64,000 nucleotides of DNA from Desulfomonile tiedjei DSM 6799 (GCF_000266945.1 NC_018025.1:5026001-5090000), one strand, 5' to 3'; shown: positions 18,170-27,534, counted from the first letter of the stretch. Made by a program: numbers and translations. The notes: generated by a model from the letters alone, not told the origin.

Positions 18170-19018
18170 TCATGTTGTACGATCGAGAATGGGGAATAAA
18201 TAACGAAAAGCCTGTTCAGCCGCGGTTTCCGGTTCATGAGGGTACGTGTACAATTCGACCGTTGTGAATCCCGTGTACCCGATTGATCGAAGACCTGCGA
18301 ACAGGTTCGGAAAATCAATGTCTCCAGTGCCCGGGATTAAATGGTAATGTTTTCGCTTGCGAATATCTTCAATATGCACGTGAAACACTCGTTTGCCCAG
18401 GGTGCGCAGCACGGCTCGGGAGTCTTCCTTCAGCACATGGCTATGTCCCAGATCGAGGTTTGCGCCTAAGTACGGGGAATCAATGCGATCCAGCAGTTCA
18501 GCCAATTCTTCACAGCATTCCACGATTAAGCCCGGCTCGTACTCGATGCCGATTCGGATGGCCTTCTTCTCAGCATAAGTGACGAGTTCTTCCAGGGAAG
18601 CGATAAGCAAACCAAGGGATTCGTCGGGGGGAGTTCCAGGAACCAGCTTTCCGGAGGTTAAGCTGACGCACCGAGCATTCAGCACTTGGGCCATGTCGAT
18701 ACATTTCTTGGAATAATCCAGTCTCCATCGCCGCAAGTCAGGGTCGGGGTTTGCTATGGAAGGCTCGAATAGAGGTTCCCAGAAATCTCTCCCGTAATAT
18801 CCCACAGCGGTATTGGCGTTGATATTGGCGACTTCCAGACCGGTTCGATCCAGAACGGATGCGAGCTTACTCAGTTCCGATTCCGATACCGAATCCGCAT
18901 AGAGATGCGGGCTGTCTGCAAGCAGTTCGATACCCGGGTATCCTATTGCCGCTATGGATTCAACAGCCTGGACAATTGACCGGCGAACGAATGCATTTGT
19001 GCTGAACGACAATTTCAT
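18170..19018 (-). CDS. Sugar phosphate isomerase/epimerase-like TIM barrel, paralog 2
   Basis: The 282-aa protein starts at ATG 19018 (MKLSFSTNAFVRR); an ATG at 19036 adds six residues and neither start has a strong ribosome-binding site. It shares with paralog 1 the pattern GYPGIELLADSPH, ANINANTA, CVSLTSGKL, IRIGIEYEPGLI, LGANLDLGHSHV, FHVHIEDI and FTTVELYTYPHEP. The metal-binding Glu, Asp and His positions are kept. The pair probably arose by duplication and may act on related substrates or successive steps. No pathway partners are adjacent except a carbonic anhydrase upstream. Confidence 0.85.
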   Translation of the reverse strand: MKLSFSTNAFVRRSIVQAVESIAAIGYPGIELLADSPHLYADSVSESELSKLASVLDRTGLEVANINANTAVGYYGRDFWEPLFEPSIANPDPDLRRWRLDYSKKCIDMAQVLNARCVSLTSGKLVPGTPPDESLGLLIASLEELVTYAEKKAIRIGIEYEPGLIVECCEELAELLDRIDSPYLGANLDLGHSHVLKEDSRAVLRTLGKRVFHVHIEDIRKRKHYHLIPGTGDIDFPNLFAGLRSIGYTGFTTVELYTYPHEPETAAEQAFRYLFPILDRTT

Positions 19019-19042
19019 GCCAAAAAGTACGGGCATCAGGGT

Positions 19043-19678
19043 TCATAGGATATCAGGATGAAGAGGGTGCTGTCCCATCCATTCCACGTGACCGGTTGCA
19101 ATGTCATAGTATGCGCCGACAACGCCTATATGTGAGGATTTCAGATGCTCCCTCAGTACTGCGCTGTGCGAGAGCAGATCCTCTATTGATTGCCATATGT
19201 TATTCCGTTCGATAGCCTGCAGCAACTCATTTTCTGCAAGATCCGGGTTTTCCTCTTTTGTCTTTTGCACGACAGGGATAATTTTCCGCACAATGCTGCC
19301 CACACTGCCCTGGTGCTCTACGGCCTGTGCCGACGCTCGAACGGCTCCACAGCCGGAATGTCCGAGCACCACGATCAACCGTACGCCCAGATGTTCCACT
19401 GCATATTCGAGTGAGCCGGTTTCCGTGGGACCTGCAATATTCCCGGCAACTCGTACGACGAAAATGTCTCCGATTCCCCGATCGAAGATAAGTTCAACAG
19501 GTACTCTCGAATCCGCGCACGCCAGTACGGCTGCGAAAGGCTTTTGGCCCTTTTCGGATGTCACCATTCTTCTGATTCTGCACTGGTTAGGTCTCTCAAC
19601 GCTTTCGCACGCAAACTTCGCATTACCTTCGGTAAGGGTTTGCAGAGCTTCATGAGCAGTCATCGCGAGGTCGGTCAT
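19043..19678 (-). CDS. Beta-class carbonic anhydrase
   Basis: The 211-aa protein has the zinc-site pattern of beta enzymes: Cys and Asp-Arg in ACADSRVP, and His-x2-Cys in GHSGCGAVRA. FVVRVAGNI and SLEYAVEHLGV are also typical. ATG 19678 has GGAG upstream (ATGGAGAACGACC). It interconverts CO2 and bicarbonate, useful in an anaerobe that fixes or releases CO2 or exports bicarbonate in exchange for anions. It lies next to the isomerase pair and upstream of a large carrier block; a link to anion transport is only a suggestion. Confidence 0.93.
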   Translation of the reverse strand: MTDLAMTAHEALQTLTEGNAKFACESVERPNQCRIRRMVTSEKGQKPFAAVLACADSRVPVELIFDRGIGDIFVVRVAGNIAGPTETGSLEYAVEHLGVRLIVVLGHSGCGAVRASAQAVEHQGSVGSIVRKIIPVVQKTKEENPDLAENELLQAIERNNIWQSIEDLLSHSAVLREHLKSSHIGVVGAYYDIATGHVEWMGQHPLHPDIL

Positions 19679-19835
19679 GGTCGTTCTCCATTAAAAGGAA
19701 TTGGCACACGGCCGAGATACAAGAATTTTCAAAATAGTCAGTACATCTGGTAGGATCGAACAGATCTGGGGGCCGTAACTGAGAAATTCGAAATCGGCCC
19801 ATTTACATAAGAATGGCAGAGTCCCCGTCTGGCCT

Positions 19836-20240
19836 CTATTCGCTACTCTGTCTGTGCTTGCCGGAGGCTTCATTGATCTTCATAATCAGATCCTCCAGTT
19901 CGCAGGGTTTAGTCAGATAATCGAAGGCTCCGAATTGTATACCTTCTCTGGCCGCCTGTTCAGAGCCGTGACCGGTCAGCATGATTACTTCCATATCCGG
20001 AGCCATCCGCTTGAATACCTTGAGCACTTCGATTCCGTCTACATCCTCCATCTTGAGATCCAGGACAGCGACATCAAAGTCTTCCTTACGAGCGGCTTGA
20101 ATTCCTGCAACACCGCTGAATGCGGTGGTGACTTCAAAATTTCTTCGTGTAAGTCGCTTCGCAAGTATCCTGACGTACGCTTCTTCATCGTCAACGAGAA
20201 GCAATTTTATGCGACTACTTGATTCCCCGTCATTCGTCAT
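19836..20240 (-). CDS. Stand-alone receiver response regulator
   Basis: The 134-aa protein has acidic pair LLVDDEEAYV, phosphoacceptor in VAVLDLKMED, Thr in IMLTGHGSEQ, and Lys in GAFDYLTKPCELEDL. The ATG at 20240 follows TGAGGATA. It has no DNA-binding or enzyme domain. It lies directly downstream of the Cache kinase 20324-22003 on the same strand and is a likely partner. The KPCELE stretch and short helical tail are shared with the receivers at 22051 and 23109. Confidence 0.92.
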   Translation of the reverse strand: MTNDGESSSRIKLLLVDDEEAYVRILAKRLTRRNFEVTTAFSGVAGIQAARKEDFDVAVLDLKMEDVDGIEVLKVFKRMAPDMEVIMLTGHGSEQAAREGIQFGAFDYLTKPCELEDLIMKINEASGKHRQSSE

Positions 20241-20323
20241 AATGTATCCTCACAATGAAGTCTCGTCTCGCACTCTGTCGCATCGGAACGGATCCTTAGA
20301 CAATGAAGTGAATGTGCTTCCGA

Positions 20324-22003
20324 TCAGCCATGTATCGGTATCCTAATGTGAAAAGTGGTCCCCATTTCTATTGCGCTGCTTACGCTGATCTTCCCTCCCA
20401 TTTTGGTAATAATTCCGTAACATATTGACAGTCCCAATCCTGTTCCCTTTCCTACCGGCTTGGTGGTGAAGAAGGGATCGAATATTCTCGGAAGATAGGC
20501 TTCGGGGATACCCGGTCCGTTGTCAGCCACCTCCAGGACCACGTAGTCGTCTTTTGTACTGGTCTTTACCTCTACAACCCCTCCCCTGCCGTCGATAGCA
20601 TCCAGGCTGTTGTTGATAAGGTTCATGATAACCTGCTGCATCTCCGTGGGTGAGGCATGCACCTGAGGTAATTGGGGATCGAGCTCTGTGTTAATCTTTA
20701 CGGTTGCATAGCGAGCCCTCTGCTGACAGAGATTCACGACTTCGTCAACAAGCTCGTTTAACTGCACGTCTCTGGGGCGGGGATCGGTCTTTCTCGCAAA
20801 GCTCAGGAGCTTATGAGTGATCTCCTTGCATCTGACTCCCTGTACCCGAATCTGTTTCAAGGATTGCTTGAATTCCTCGAGGTTCTTACTATCCTTGAGA
20901 TCCTCTTCTTCCAGTAAATCCTGAATCCAGCCTGCTTCTTCCACCATCACAGCAACCGGATTGTTTATCTCGTGGGCAATTCCTGCGGCAAGTTCTCCAA
21001 GGGATGCCAACTTTCCGGCTTCGATGACCCGCTCGTTAAGCATCTGCTTTTCCTTGTCTGCAGTCATGATGCGCATCACTACACGTCTGGTCAAAATAAC
21101 CGCTACAGCTACGATACAGAGAACGCCAAGAGCGAATATGACCAGGGCTATTCTCCTTGCAGTGTACAAAGCAGAGTATGCATCTTCGGCAGTTTGTTGG
21201 AAAGCAAGTATCCAGTCCCCATTTTTCAACCTGGACAGCACGTAGATCACTTCTTGCCCGGACTTGCCTGGCATTTCAGTCAGGAGGACATCCTCACCGA
21301 CTGCCTCATTTGACGTAAGAAAACTTGCGTACGGCTCGGTAGAGGCCACAATTTCAGTTCGAGGTTTTGTCTGCAGTTCACCCTTTCTGTTCAGGATGAA
21401 TGCGAACCCCGTCTCTCCCATGCGAAGGTTTTCTACCAGCGAGTTAAACGAATCAAAATCCACGGTCGCTCGCAGTATCCATTTTTTTCCGGCATAATTG
21501 TTGAGGACTGTCACGATGAAGTGAGGTATTCCCCTCTTGCCGGGAAAGACGTCACTGATATACGTCTCGTTCTTAAGGGCTGCGTTGAACCATGGAGCTT
21601 TGGAGTAGTCGGCCAATCTCAGCCTGAACGGCCCCGCATAGGCGATTTGAATTCCTTCTTCATTGACTACTCCCAGATCGACAAAGGATCGGCCGTATAC
21701 TTCCTGGAGGACTTTCAGCCGTTCCGCAAGTACAGCTTCGTTACTGAGTTGCTCAAAAGTGTACGACTCACTCAGTTCTTTGATATTTGCCAATTTCTCA
21801 TTGAGAAACGTGTCAATATTCTGTCGGTGTTTTTTGATCAGCACCTTCAGGTGATCCTGGACTTTTTCTTGATAGGAAACCTGGAAGAAGTAGCGTATTG
21901 TCCCCGAAATGAGCAGCAGAGGTATGATAGAGACCACTACCATAGTGACGATGATCCGCCTCGTGAGAGACTTATAATAGTGCTGGTTCTGATCGTCGTT
22001 CAT
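20324..22003 (-). CDS. Sensor histidine kinase with Cache domain
   Basis: The protein has 559 aa from ATG 22003; GTG 22015 adds four residues. Two membrane helices (about 15-38 and 285-308) enclose a Cache sensor with YAGPFRLRLADYSKAPWF and ADYSKA motifs typical of dCache. The kinase core shows H-box AAGIAHEINNPVAV, N-box LINNSLDAID, G1 VADNGPGIP, and G2 GKGTGLGLSICYGI. It is paralogous to 12585-14234. It is flanked by receivers at 19836 and 22051, so one kinase may serve several receivers. The ligand is unknown. Confidence 0.93.
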   Translation of the reverse strand: MNDDQNQHYYKSLTRRIIVTMVVVSIIPLLLISGTIRYFFQVSYQEKVQDHLKVLIKKHRQNIDTFLNEKLANIKELSESYTFEQLSNEAVLAERLKVLQEVYGRSFVDLGVVNEEGIQIAYAGPFRLRLADYSKAPWFNAALKNETYISDVFPGKRGIPHFIVTVLNNYAGKKWILRATVDFDSFNSLVENLRMGETGFAFILNRKGELQTKPRTEIVASTEPYASFLTSNEAVGEDVLLTEMPGKSGQEVIYVLSRLKNGDWILAFQQTAEDAYSALYTARRIALVIFALGVLCIVAVAVILTRRVVMRIMTADKEKQMLNERVIEAGKLASLGELAAGIAHEINNPVAVMVEEAGWIQDLLEEEDLKDSKNLEEFKQSLKQIRVQGVRCKEITHKLLSFARKTDPRPRDVQLNELVDEVVNLCQQRARYATVKINTELDPQLPQVHASPTEMQQVIMNLINNSLDAIDGRGGVVEVKTSTKDDYVVLEVADNGPGIPEAYLPRIFDPFFTTKPVGKGTGLGLSICYGIITKMGGKISVSSAIEMGTTFHIRIPIHG

Positions 22004-22050
22004 GAGGATTCCCACGTCTCAGGACATTGGCTGCAAGTCTATTCAGACTT

Positions 22051-22491
22051 CTAAGCCCCTCTCTGCTTCCGCAGCTCTTTCCCGGTCGCTTCCAGTATTT
22101 TCGCCTGATGAGCCGTTTTCTTTGCTTTTGCCTGAGCTAGTTTGCTCGCCAATTCTTCCAATTCGCAGGGCTTCATGAGGTAGTCGAAAGCACCGAGCTT
22201 CATTCCGTCGATAGCGGATTCGACTGTCGCATGTCCCGTAAGCATGATGACTTCTACGAGAGGATGCGTGCGTTTAATCTGCCTGAGCGTTTCAATGCCG
22301 TCTATTCCCGGCATTTTGACGTCCAGGAGGACAATATCGATCTCAGGATGATCGCTTAGTCTGGTCAGACCTTCTTCGCCGTTGGATGCAGAATAAACGT
22401 CAATTCCTCTGGCAGATAGTCTCCTGGAAAGCGCGGAGACAAATCCTTCTTCGTCATCCACGATAAGGAGCCTGGTATCTACTATGTCCAT
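22051..22491 (-). CDS. Stand-alone receiver response regulator with Lys-rich tail
   Basis: The 146-aa protein starts at ATG 22491 after a strong AGGAGGTGAG box. Key residues are LIVDDEEG, LLDVKMPGIDG with the phosphoacceptor, IMLTGHATVESA and FDYLMKPCELEEL. A C-terminal tail of about 25 residues (KAKKTAHQAKILEA) is predicted helical and resembles that of the receiver at 23109. No output domain follows. It is just upstream of the kinase gene at 20324-22003. Confidence 0.92.
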   Translation of the reverse strand: MDIVDTRLLIVDDEEGFVSALSRRLSARGIDVYSASNGEEGLTRLSDHPEIDIVLLDVKMPGIDGIETLRQIKRTHPLVEVIMLTGHATVESAIDGMKLGAFDYLMKPCELEELASKLAQAKAKKTAHQAKILEATGKELRKQRGA

Positions 22492-22524
22492 AAGATCTCA
22501 CCTCCTGGAACCCCGAAGTAGCTT

Positions 22525-23025
22525 TTAGAAGCGATAATCCCGCATGAGAGTATGCCGTTCCTGGGGATCGGGTGCGTCGAAGAGCAATGCTGCTACAAGA
22601 TTAAAAATATCCGAGAGTTTGACTACTCCCTCAAGCTTTCCGTTCTCAAGCACCGGCACAAGGGATATACGATTATCCATCATAATATCCAGGGCTTTTA
22701 AGATGCTGTCATTTGGAGCAACCGAGCCCGCAAAGGGTGTTACCAGATCTTTCACCGGAGTCGTCGCTCTATCCAGGTCACAGGGCTCGTTGGCCTTCTC
22801 GCAGAGATGTCTCACACTTTTCAGGAGGTCCACTAGATGAACGAATCCAAGCAGGTTGAAGTTTTCGTCCAGGACCAGGGGAGTCGTTTGTCCGTGCTCC
22901 AGCTTTTCCTCTTCAGATATAATCCTCAGTAGTTTTATCGCTATGGCCACCTCAGCTTCTGCACGTATTTGCGGCCATTGGTTACGGGGAATCATGAGTT
23001 CTGAAACAGGTCTCGAATGCGGCAT
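22525..23025 (-). CDS. CBS-domain pair protein
   Basis: The 166-aa protein is built of two CBS motifs: the first ends near LGFVHLVDLLKS, the second contains ATTPVKDLVTP, ALDIMMDNRISLVPV and LEGVVKLSDIFN. ATG 23025 follows GAAAGGATT. CBS pairs bind adenine nucleotides and usually regulate a transporter or enzyme. It lies between two nearly identical receivers and near two anion carriers; a second CBS pair protein is at 26980-27534. A regulatory role on transport is inferred from position only. Confidence 0.88.
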   Translation of the reverse strand: MPHSRPVSELMIPRNQWPQIRAEAEVAIAIKLLRIISEEEKLEHGQTTPLVLDENFNLLGFVHLVDLLKSVRHLCEKANEPCDLDRATTPVKDLVTPFAGSVAPNDSILKALDIMMDNRISLVPVLENGKLEGVVKLSDIFNLVAALLFDAPDPQERHTLMRDYRF

Positions 23026-23108
23026 GCTGTAATCCTTTCTTAAATCATTGAATCGGTGCCCCTGGGAATCAGCAGCAGGAAATTAACCACGGTTCGAAAA
23101 TGAACAGT

Positions 23109-23540
23109 CTAATCGCCACGCCTCAGGGCGATATTCATGGCGCGGGCTTCAGCGATTTTGTCTTCCTGCCGGGTCTTCTTTGCTTTGGCTTCCTGAAGCT
23201 TGGCCATAAGTATTTCCATTTCACAAGGTTTCATCAGGTAATCGAGGGCCCCGAGCTTCATTCCCTCAATTGCGGACTCGACCGTTGCATGGCCGGTCAG
23301 CATGATAACTTCAACCATGGGACGTTCCGCCTTGATTGCCTTCAAGGTGTCGATACCATCCATTCCCGGCATCTTCACGTCCAGGACCACGATGTCGAGA
23401 TTCGGTTTTTCTTTCAGCTTCTCCAAAGCCTCGGGTCCGCTCATTGCGGTAGAAATCGTTACACCTCTTTTTTCAAGCCTTTTTGCAAGGGCCTCTACGA
23501 AAGGGGCCTCGTCATCTACAAGCAGCACATTAGCGATCAT
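23109..23540 (-). CDS. Stand-alone receiver response regulator with Lys-rich tail
   Basis: The 143-aa protein starts at ATG 23540 behind ACAGGAGAC. Motifs: LLVDDEAPFVEALA, VVLDVKMPGMDG, IMLTGHATVESAIEGMKL and LDYLMKPCEMEIL, with a tail EAKAKKTRQEDKIAEA. It is a close paralog of 22051-22491 and probably a duplicate. It lies directly downstream of the ArsB/NhaD-like carrier gene on the same strand, separated by 123 bases. Confidence 0.92.
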   Translation of the reverse strand: MIANVLLVDDEAPFVEALAKRLEKRGVTISTAMSGPEALEKLKEKPNLDIVVLDVKMPGMDGIDTLKAIKAERPMVEVIMLTGHATVESAIEGMKLGALDYLMKPCEMEILMAKLQEAKAKKTRQEDKIAEARAMNIALRRGD

Positions 23541-23663
23541 GGTTTAGTCTCCTGTCGCATATTTTCACGAAGCGTTGATTCCGATTGTCAGCAGTAAGCA
23601 CCATGGCTCTTGCACGTTTAACATGAGCTCTTTTAATATTGTACACCTTCCTTCGGTTAAATG

Positions 23664-25403
23664 CTAATAGAAGAGCAAAAGGTACACTGACGAAATGACC
23701 AAGCTGGCGATCGTTACGGGAGCAGCTTCTTTCACGAACCCCATAAAGGTTATCTTATATCCCGCCCTTTCGGCTATACCGGTGGTTACGACGTTTGCAG
23801 AAGCACCAATAACGGTTCCGTTACCACCGAAGCATGCCCCGAGAGCCAGTGCCCACCAGAGCACCCCTGTTTCGGCTCCCGGAATCGTTTTATTCAGAAA
23901 TGCTATGATCGGCAGCATGGTGGCAGTGTACGGAATGTTGTCCACGATCGCAGATGCTATTCCAGAGACCCAGAGAACCACGAGTACCGCAATCCATAAT
24001 TTGCCCTGGCAGACGTTTTGAATCCAATCGGCAATCGCCTGGAGAATGCCGGTCTGTTCCGCTCCGCCCACCACGATGAACAACATGATGAAGAATACCA
24101 GAGACGGCCATTCGATCTCTTTTTCCAACATTTCAACAATATCCGTCTTGGTGAGCAAGACTATTAAGGCTGCGCCGAAAAGCGCTGCGACACTTACTTC
24201 CATGTGGAAGAGACCGTGAAGCACAAAGAGCAGTATGACTCCGAGAAGAACAATTCCTCCCAAGGTGAGTACTTTTTTATCGGTGATACGATATTTTTCC
24301 TTAAGGAAGAGCATCATCTTGGGAACGTCTTCCACCTTGGCCTTTTCATAGGACTTGCCGTACAGAAACTTGTTGTAAAGAATCTGAGTGATCATGACGA
24401 CGATTACTACGGGCGTCAAATTGATGACAAAGTGGTTGAACGTCAGCCCTGCATAGGAACCGATCATGATATTTGGCGGATCGCCGATGAGCGTGGCAGT
24501 ACCACCAAAGTTCGAGGCTAAGATGAGCGGCATAAGGAATACAAAAGGCGAGACTCCCAAAACCACTGCAATCTCCAGTGTTACCGGAGTGAGCAGGAGC
24601 ATTGTTGTCACGTTATCGAGAAATGCGCTTGTTACGGCAGTAACGATGCACAACGCGGAAGAGAGTAGGAAAATCTTCCCTCTCGCAACCTGGAAGGATT
24701 TGTATGCAAGCCACTGAAATACGCCGGAAACTTTGAGCACCCCGACAATAATCATCATGCCCATCAGAAGAAAAACCACGTTCCAGTCTACTGCATGGAG
24801 CGCCTGCTCATACGTGAGTATGGCATACGCCTCATTGAAGTGACCGAAAGTGTGAGTGATTACAAGGAGCATGGCAGCCCCGAGAAATGCAGCGAGAGTC
24901 CTGTGCAAAATCTCGAATGCAATGAGCACATATACCGCCAGAAAAACAACCAGAGCTATCCAGAATGCGGCACCCTGAAAACGCTGCATAGGAACGGTAA
25001 TCGATGATACGAACTTCTGAGAGCCCGTTTCGGTGACTCCCTGGTCAAAAACCTTGGTGACCGGCAGTACCTGAGACGGCTTGAAACTTGGTCGTGTAAC
25101 CTTAACCGCCCACTTGCCGTTCGTGATCTGATCGGGCGATGCAGAAATTTCTGCCATGAAAAGCCCGTTTCGACCCGTCACGATTTCCTTCGCATGGGTA
25201 GCGTCTGATTTTGGTATGAAAGGTTTTCCATTCAAATAAGGGACAATAGTCGCGTCCGCAAGAGGATTACCCGTTGAATCCAGAACATTTCCCTGGATCA
25301 CGAGAACCGACTGGTTGGCAGGTGTTTTATCGCCATAACTCACGCTGATGCTGCATAGTATAGCGAGCACTACAAAGGTGATTATTAATCCGTTACGCTT
25401 CAT
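23664..25403 (-). CDS. ArsB/NhaD-type (SLC13-like) permease with N-terminal periplasmic domain
   Basis: The protein has 579 aa. A signal peptide (MKRNGLIITFVVLAILCSIS) is followed by a soluble segment of about 120 residues that looks like a carboxypeptidase regulatory-like beta sandwich (VLVIQGNVLDSTGNPLADAT). The transporter part starts near residue 145 and has about 11-12 helices, with SAFLDNVTTMLLLTPV, NFGGTATLIGDPPNIMIGS and ACFGGNGTVIGASANVV, the paired GGT/GGNGT...PN/SAN signatures of the ion transporter superfamily. The family moves sodium, protons, arsenite or dicarboxylates; the substrate here is unknown. The periplasmic domain is an uncommon addition. ATG 25403 has AGAGGAATT upstream. 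Confidence 0.9.
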   Translation of the reverse strand: MKRNGLIITFVVLAILCSISVSYGDKTPANQSVLVIQGNVLDSTGNPLADATIVPYLNGKPFIPKSDATHAKEIVTGRNGLFMAEISASPDQITNGKWAVKVTRPSFKPSQVLPVTKVFDQGVTETGSQKFVSSITVPMQRFQGAAFWIALVVFLAVYVLIAFEILHRTLAAFLGAAMLLVITHTFGHFNEAYAILTYEQALHAVDWNVVFLLMGMMIIVGVLKVSGVFQWLAYKSFQVARGKIFLLSSALCIVTAVTSAFLDNVTTMLLLTPVTLEIAVVLGVSPFVFLMPLILASNFGGTATLIGDPPNIMIGSYAGLTFNHFVINLTPVVIVVMITQILYNKFLYGKSYEKAKVEDVPKMMLFLKEKYRITDKKVLTLGGIVLLGVILLFVLHGLFHMEVSVAALFGAALIVLLTKTDIVEMLEKEIEWPSLVFFIMLFIVVGGAEQTGILQAIADWIQNVCQGKLWIAVLVVLWVSGIASAIVDNIPYTATMLPIIAFLNKTIPGAETGVLWWALALGACFGGNGTVIGASANVVTTGIAERAGYKITFMGFVKEAAPVTIASLVISSVYLLLFY

Positions 25404-25466
25404 TCTGGAATTCCTCTATCTCAAATCCGTAAACTGAAGCATCCGCAAGAACGGGCTCCTACCGAA

Positions 25467-26942
25467 TTATTGCGTTGTCACGGGCATTCCCATGAGCGGC
25501 CAAATAACCGCGGCCGCAACACCAACGACCACCATGAGAATAACACTGGCGAACAATCCCCAGGTAAAGAATTCTCCACTGGTGAACTGTTTCGAATCAT
25601 AAGCTATGGCATTAGGCGCAGCTCCCACCAGCAAGATGAAAGGCATGCCCGCTGTCGCCAAAGACGCAAATAGCACAACTTCCGGAGCAACATGGAGATA
25701 TTTGGCTATTACCAGTGCTACTGGGAGAGAAATGGCTATTGCCGCGACATTCATGATGAAATTGGTCATAACCATGACAAAGAATGCTATGCTCATAACG
25801 AATACAAACCAGTTCGCCTCCTTGAACATGGCGAGCCAGTTCACGGCCATCCACTGAGCGGCTCCCGTCTGCCAAAGGCAAAAGCCGATGCTCATGGCTC
25901 CGGAAAAAAGCAATATAATATTCCACGGTATCAGCTCAAGATCCTCAATGTCCAGAATTCTCAGGATGAAGAACATAACAGTGGAAACGAGGAATATGGC
26001 TGATTTATCCAAGGCTCTCAAAGGGGGCACCATGACCTGAAGCGACATCACTAAAATCGCACTCACAATAATTATCAGAGCAATTATCTCATTGCGCTTC
26101 ATAGGGCCAAGAGCTGCACTCAGCTCAGTGACGCGCTCCTTTAATCCGGGGATAACACTCTTTTCAGGTTTGAAAAAGATGATGAAGAAAACCCAGAGCA
26201 GACCAACCATGAGCCACCCGACAGGGGCCATGTAGTAGCTCAACTCGAAAAAGCTAATTTCCTTGCCTACCATCTCGTGAAAGAAACCAACCGCCACGAT
26301 ACCTCTTGCAGCACCGAGGAGCGTGATGATACTTCCTGCACCGCAGACGTACGCCATACCGATAAATAAACCTTTTCCGAATTTTGTAGGTTTATCGCCC
26401 TCACCGTACAATGCGTAGATGGCAAGGAGCAGCGGGTACACAGTGGCCGCCACCCCCGTATGCGCCATGATATGGGTGAGCAGCGCAATCAGTACGAACA
26501 CCCCCAAGTATATCGTCGTAGTCTTTTCTCCTACGACCGCGAGCATCTTATATGCCATTCTCTTGGTCAGCCCGGTCTTGTTGAATACCAGCCCGATGAC
26601 CAGGGACGCAAAAATGAACAGCACGGATGGGTCCATAAAATCCTTGAAGGCCTCTTTAGCCGGTCGGATCATGAAAAGGGCCTGCATGATACCAATTACC
26701 AGACTGGTCACTCCAATGGGGATGACTTCAAACACCCACCACAACCCTGCCAGGAGAAATACGGCGATTGCCCCCTTTCCTTCAGGAGACAGGGGAAAAT
26801 GTTTGCCCACCGGATCCACCGCATCGGGCCAGGCGGGAGAATAATACACAACAAAAAACAAGCCTAATCCTGTGAATAAGGCTATGAGCCTAGTCCAATC
26901 TATCTGTGTTTTCGCCGGAGCGATTGCTGCATCCGCGGTCAT
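25467..26942 (-). CDS. SLC13/DASS-family sodium-anion symporter
   Basis: The 491-aa membrane protein has about 11-12 helices. Diagnostic patterns are WWVFEVIPIGVTSLVIGI near the N-terminus, AHTGVAATVYPLLLAI, CGAGSIITLLGAARGI, a helix ending NFIMNVAAIAISLPVAL, and MPFILLVGAAPNAIAYDS with the second substrate-loop motif. DASS carriers take up sulfate, di- or tricarboxylates with sodium. In a sulfate reducer sulfate is an attractive substrate, but the sequence does not settle it. ATG 26942 follows CAAGGAGGGC, a strong site. It is in line with the ArsB-like carrier 63 bases downstream, so the two are likely co-transcribed. Confidence 0.92.
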   Translation of the reverse strand: MTADAAIAPAKTQIDWTRLIALFTGLGLFFVVYYSPAWPDAVDPVGKHFPLSPEGKGAIAVFLLAGLWWVFEVIPIGVTSLVIGIMQALFMIRPAKEAFKDFMDPSVLFIFASLVIGLVFNKTGLTKRMAYKMLAVVGEKTTTIYLGVFVLIALLTHIMAHTGVAATVYPLLLAIYALYGEGDKPTKFGKGLFIGMAYVCGAGSIITLLGAARGIVAVGFFHEMVGKEISFFELSYYMAPVGWLMVGLLWVFFIIFFKPEKSVIPGLKERVTELSAALGPMKRNEIIALIIIVSAILVMSLQVMVPPLRALDKSAIFLVSTVMFFILRILDIEDLELIPWNIILLFSGAMSIGFCLWQTGAAQWMAVNWLAMFKEANWFVFVMSIAFFVMVMTNFIMNVAAIAISLPVALVIAKYLHVAPEVVLFASLATAGMPFILLVGAAPNAIAYDSKQFTSGEFFTWGLFASVILMVVVGVAAAVIWPLMGMPVTTQ

Positions 26943-26979
26943 GAAAGGGCCCTCCTTGAATACGCGTGAGCGTGAACAC

Positions 26980-27534
26980 TCAAATCTTGCAAGCTTTTAC
27001 CCTGTTACCGATTTCTTTGAACACGTCGGTAAGCCTGAGAATGCCGACAATACGATCCTTGGAAGTCGCCAGGAGCGACTGATGATGTCCCATGATCATC
27101 TGATGAACAGCCTTGTCCAGAGTAGCTTCCTGATCGATGAACTCTCCTTCGAGCGGAGCTGCCACAATGCTGGACAGCTTGACAGTCGCAGCTTTGCGGC
27201 AAAGGTCTTCTAAAGGAGTTTTCCACAAATCGTACTCATCCATGGTGGATTTCATGAATTCCGCGCTGAGACCGAATCCCGAAACCTTTTTCAAGTCACT
27301 GATTTCCGAATATTTCGGTTCAAGGGCTCTGAGAAAATCCAGTTGGCTGAGCTTGCCGATGACGTTCCCATCAGCATCGCATACGAGAACCGCCCTGTGC
27401 GGATGTCTGCCGGGAACCACCTTTGATTGGGCCGCCTCCAGTTCTGCAACTGCGTTTGCAAGAGTCTCGTTCTCGGACACGCAAATGTACTGATCCAGCG
27501 GCAACATCAAATCTTTGACCCTCATTTTGTCCAT
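26980..27534 (-). CDS. CBS-domain pair protein
   Basis: The 184-aa protein has CBS 1 (MRVKDLMLPLDQYICV to GKLSQLDFLRAL) and CBS 2 (VKLSSIVAAP to VGILRLTDVFKEIGN). ATG 27534 has TGGAGG. It lies 37 bases upstream of the DASS carrier and reads in the same direction, so the two probably share a transcript. Adenine-nucleotide control of the carrier is possible. Similar in plan to 22525-23025 but with a longer linker between the motifs. Confidence 0.9.
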   Translation of the reverse strand: MDKMRVKDLMLPLDQYICVSENETLANAVAELEAAQSKVVPGRHPHRAVLVCDADGNVIGKLSQLDFLRALEPKYSEISDLKKVSGFGLSAEFMKSTMDEYDLWKTPLEDLCRKAATVKLSSIVAAPLEGEFIDQEATLDKAVHQMIMGHHQSLLATSKDRIVGILRLTDVFKEIGNRVKACKI

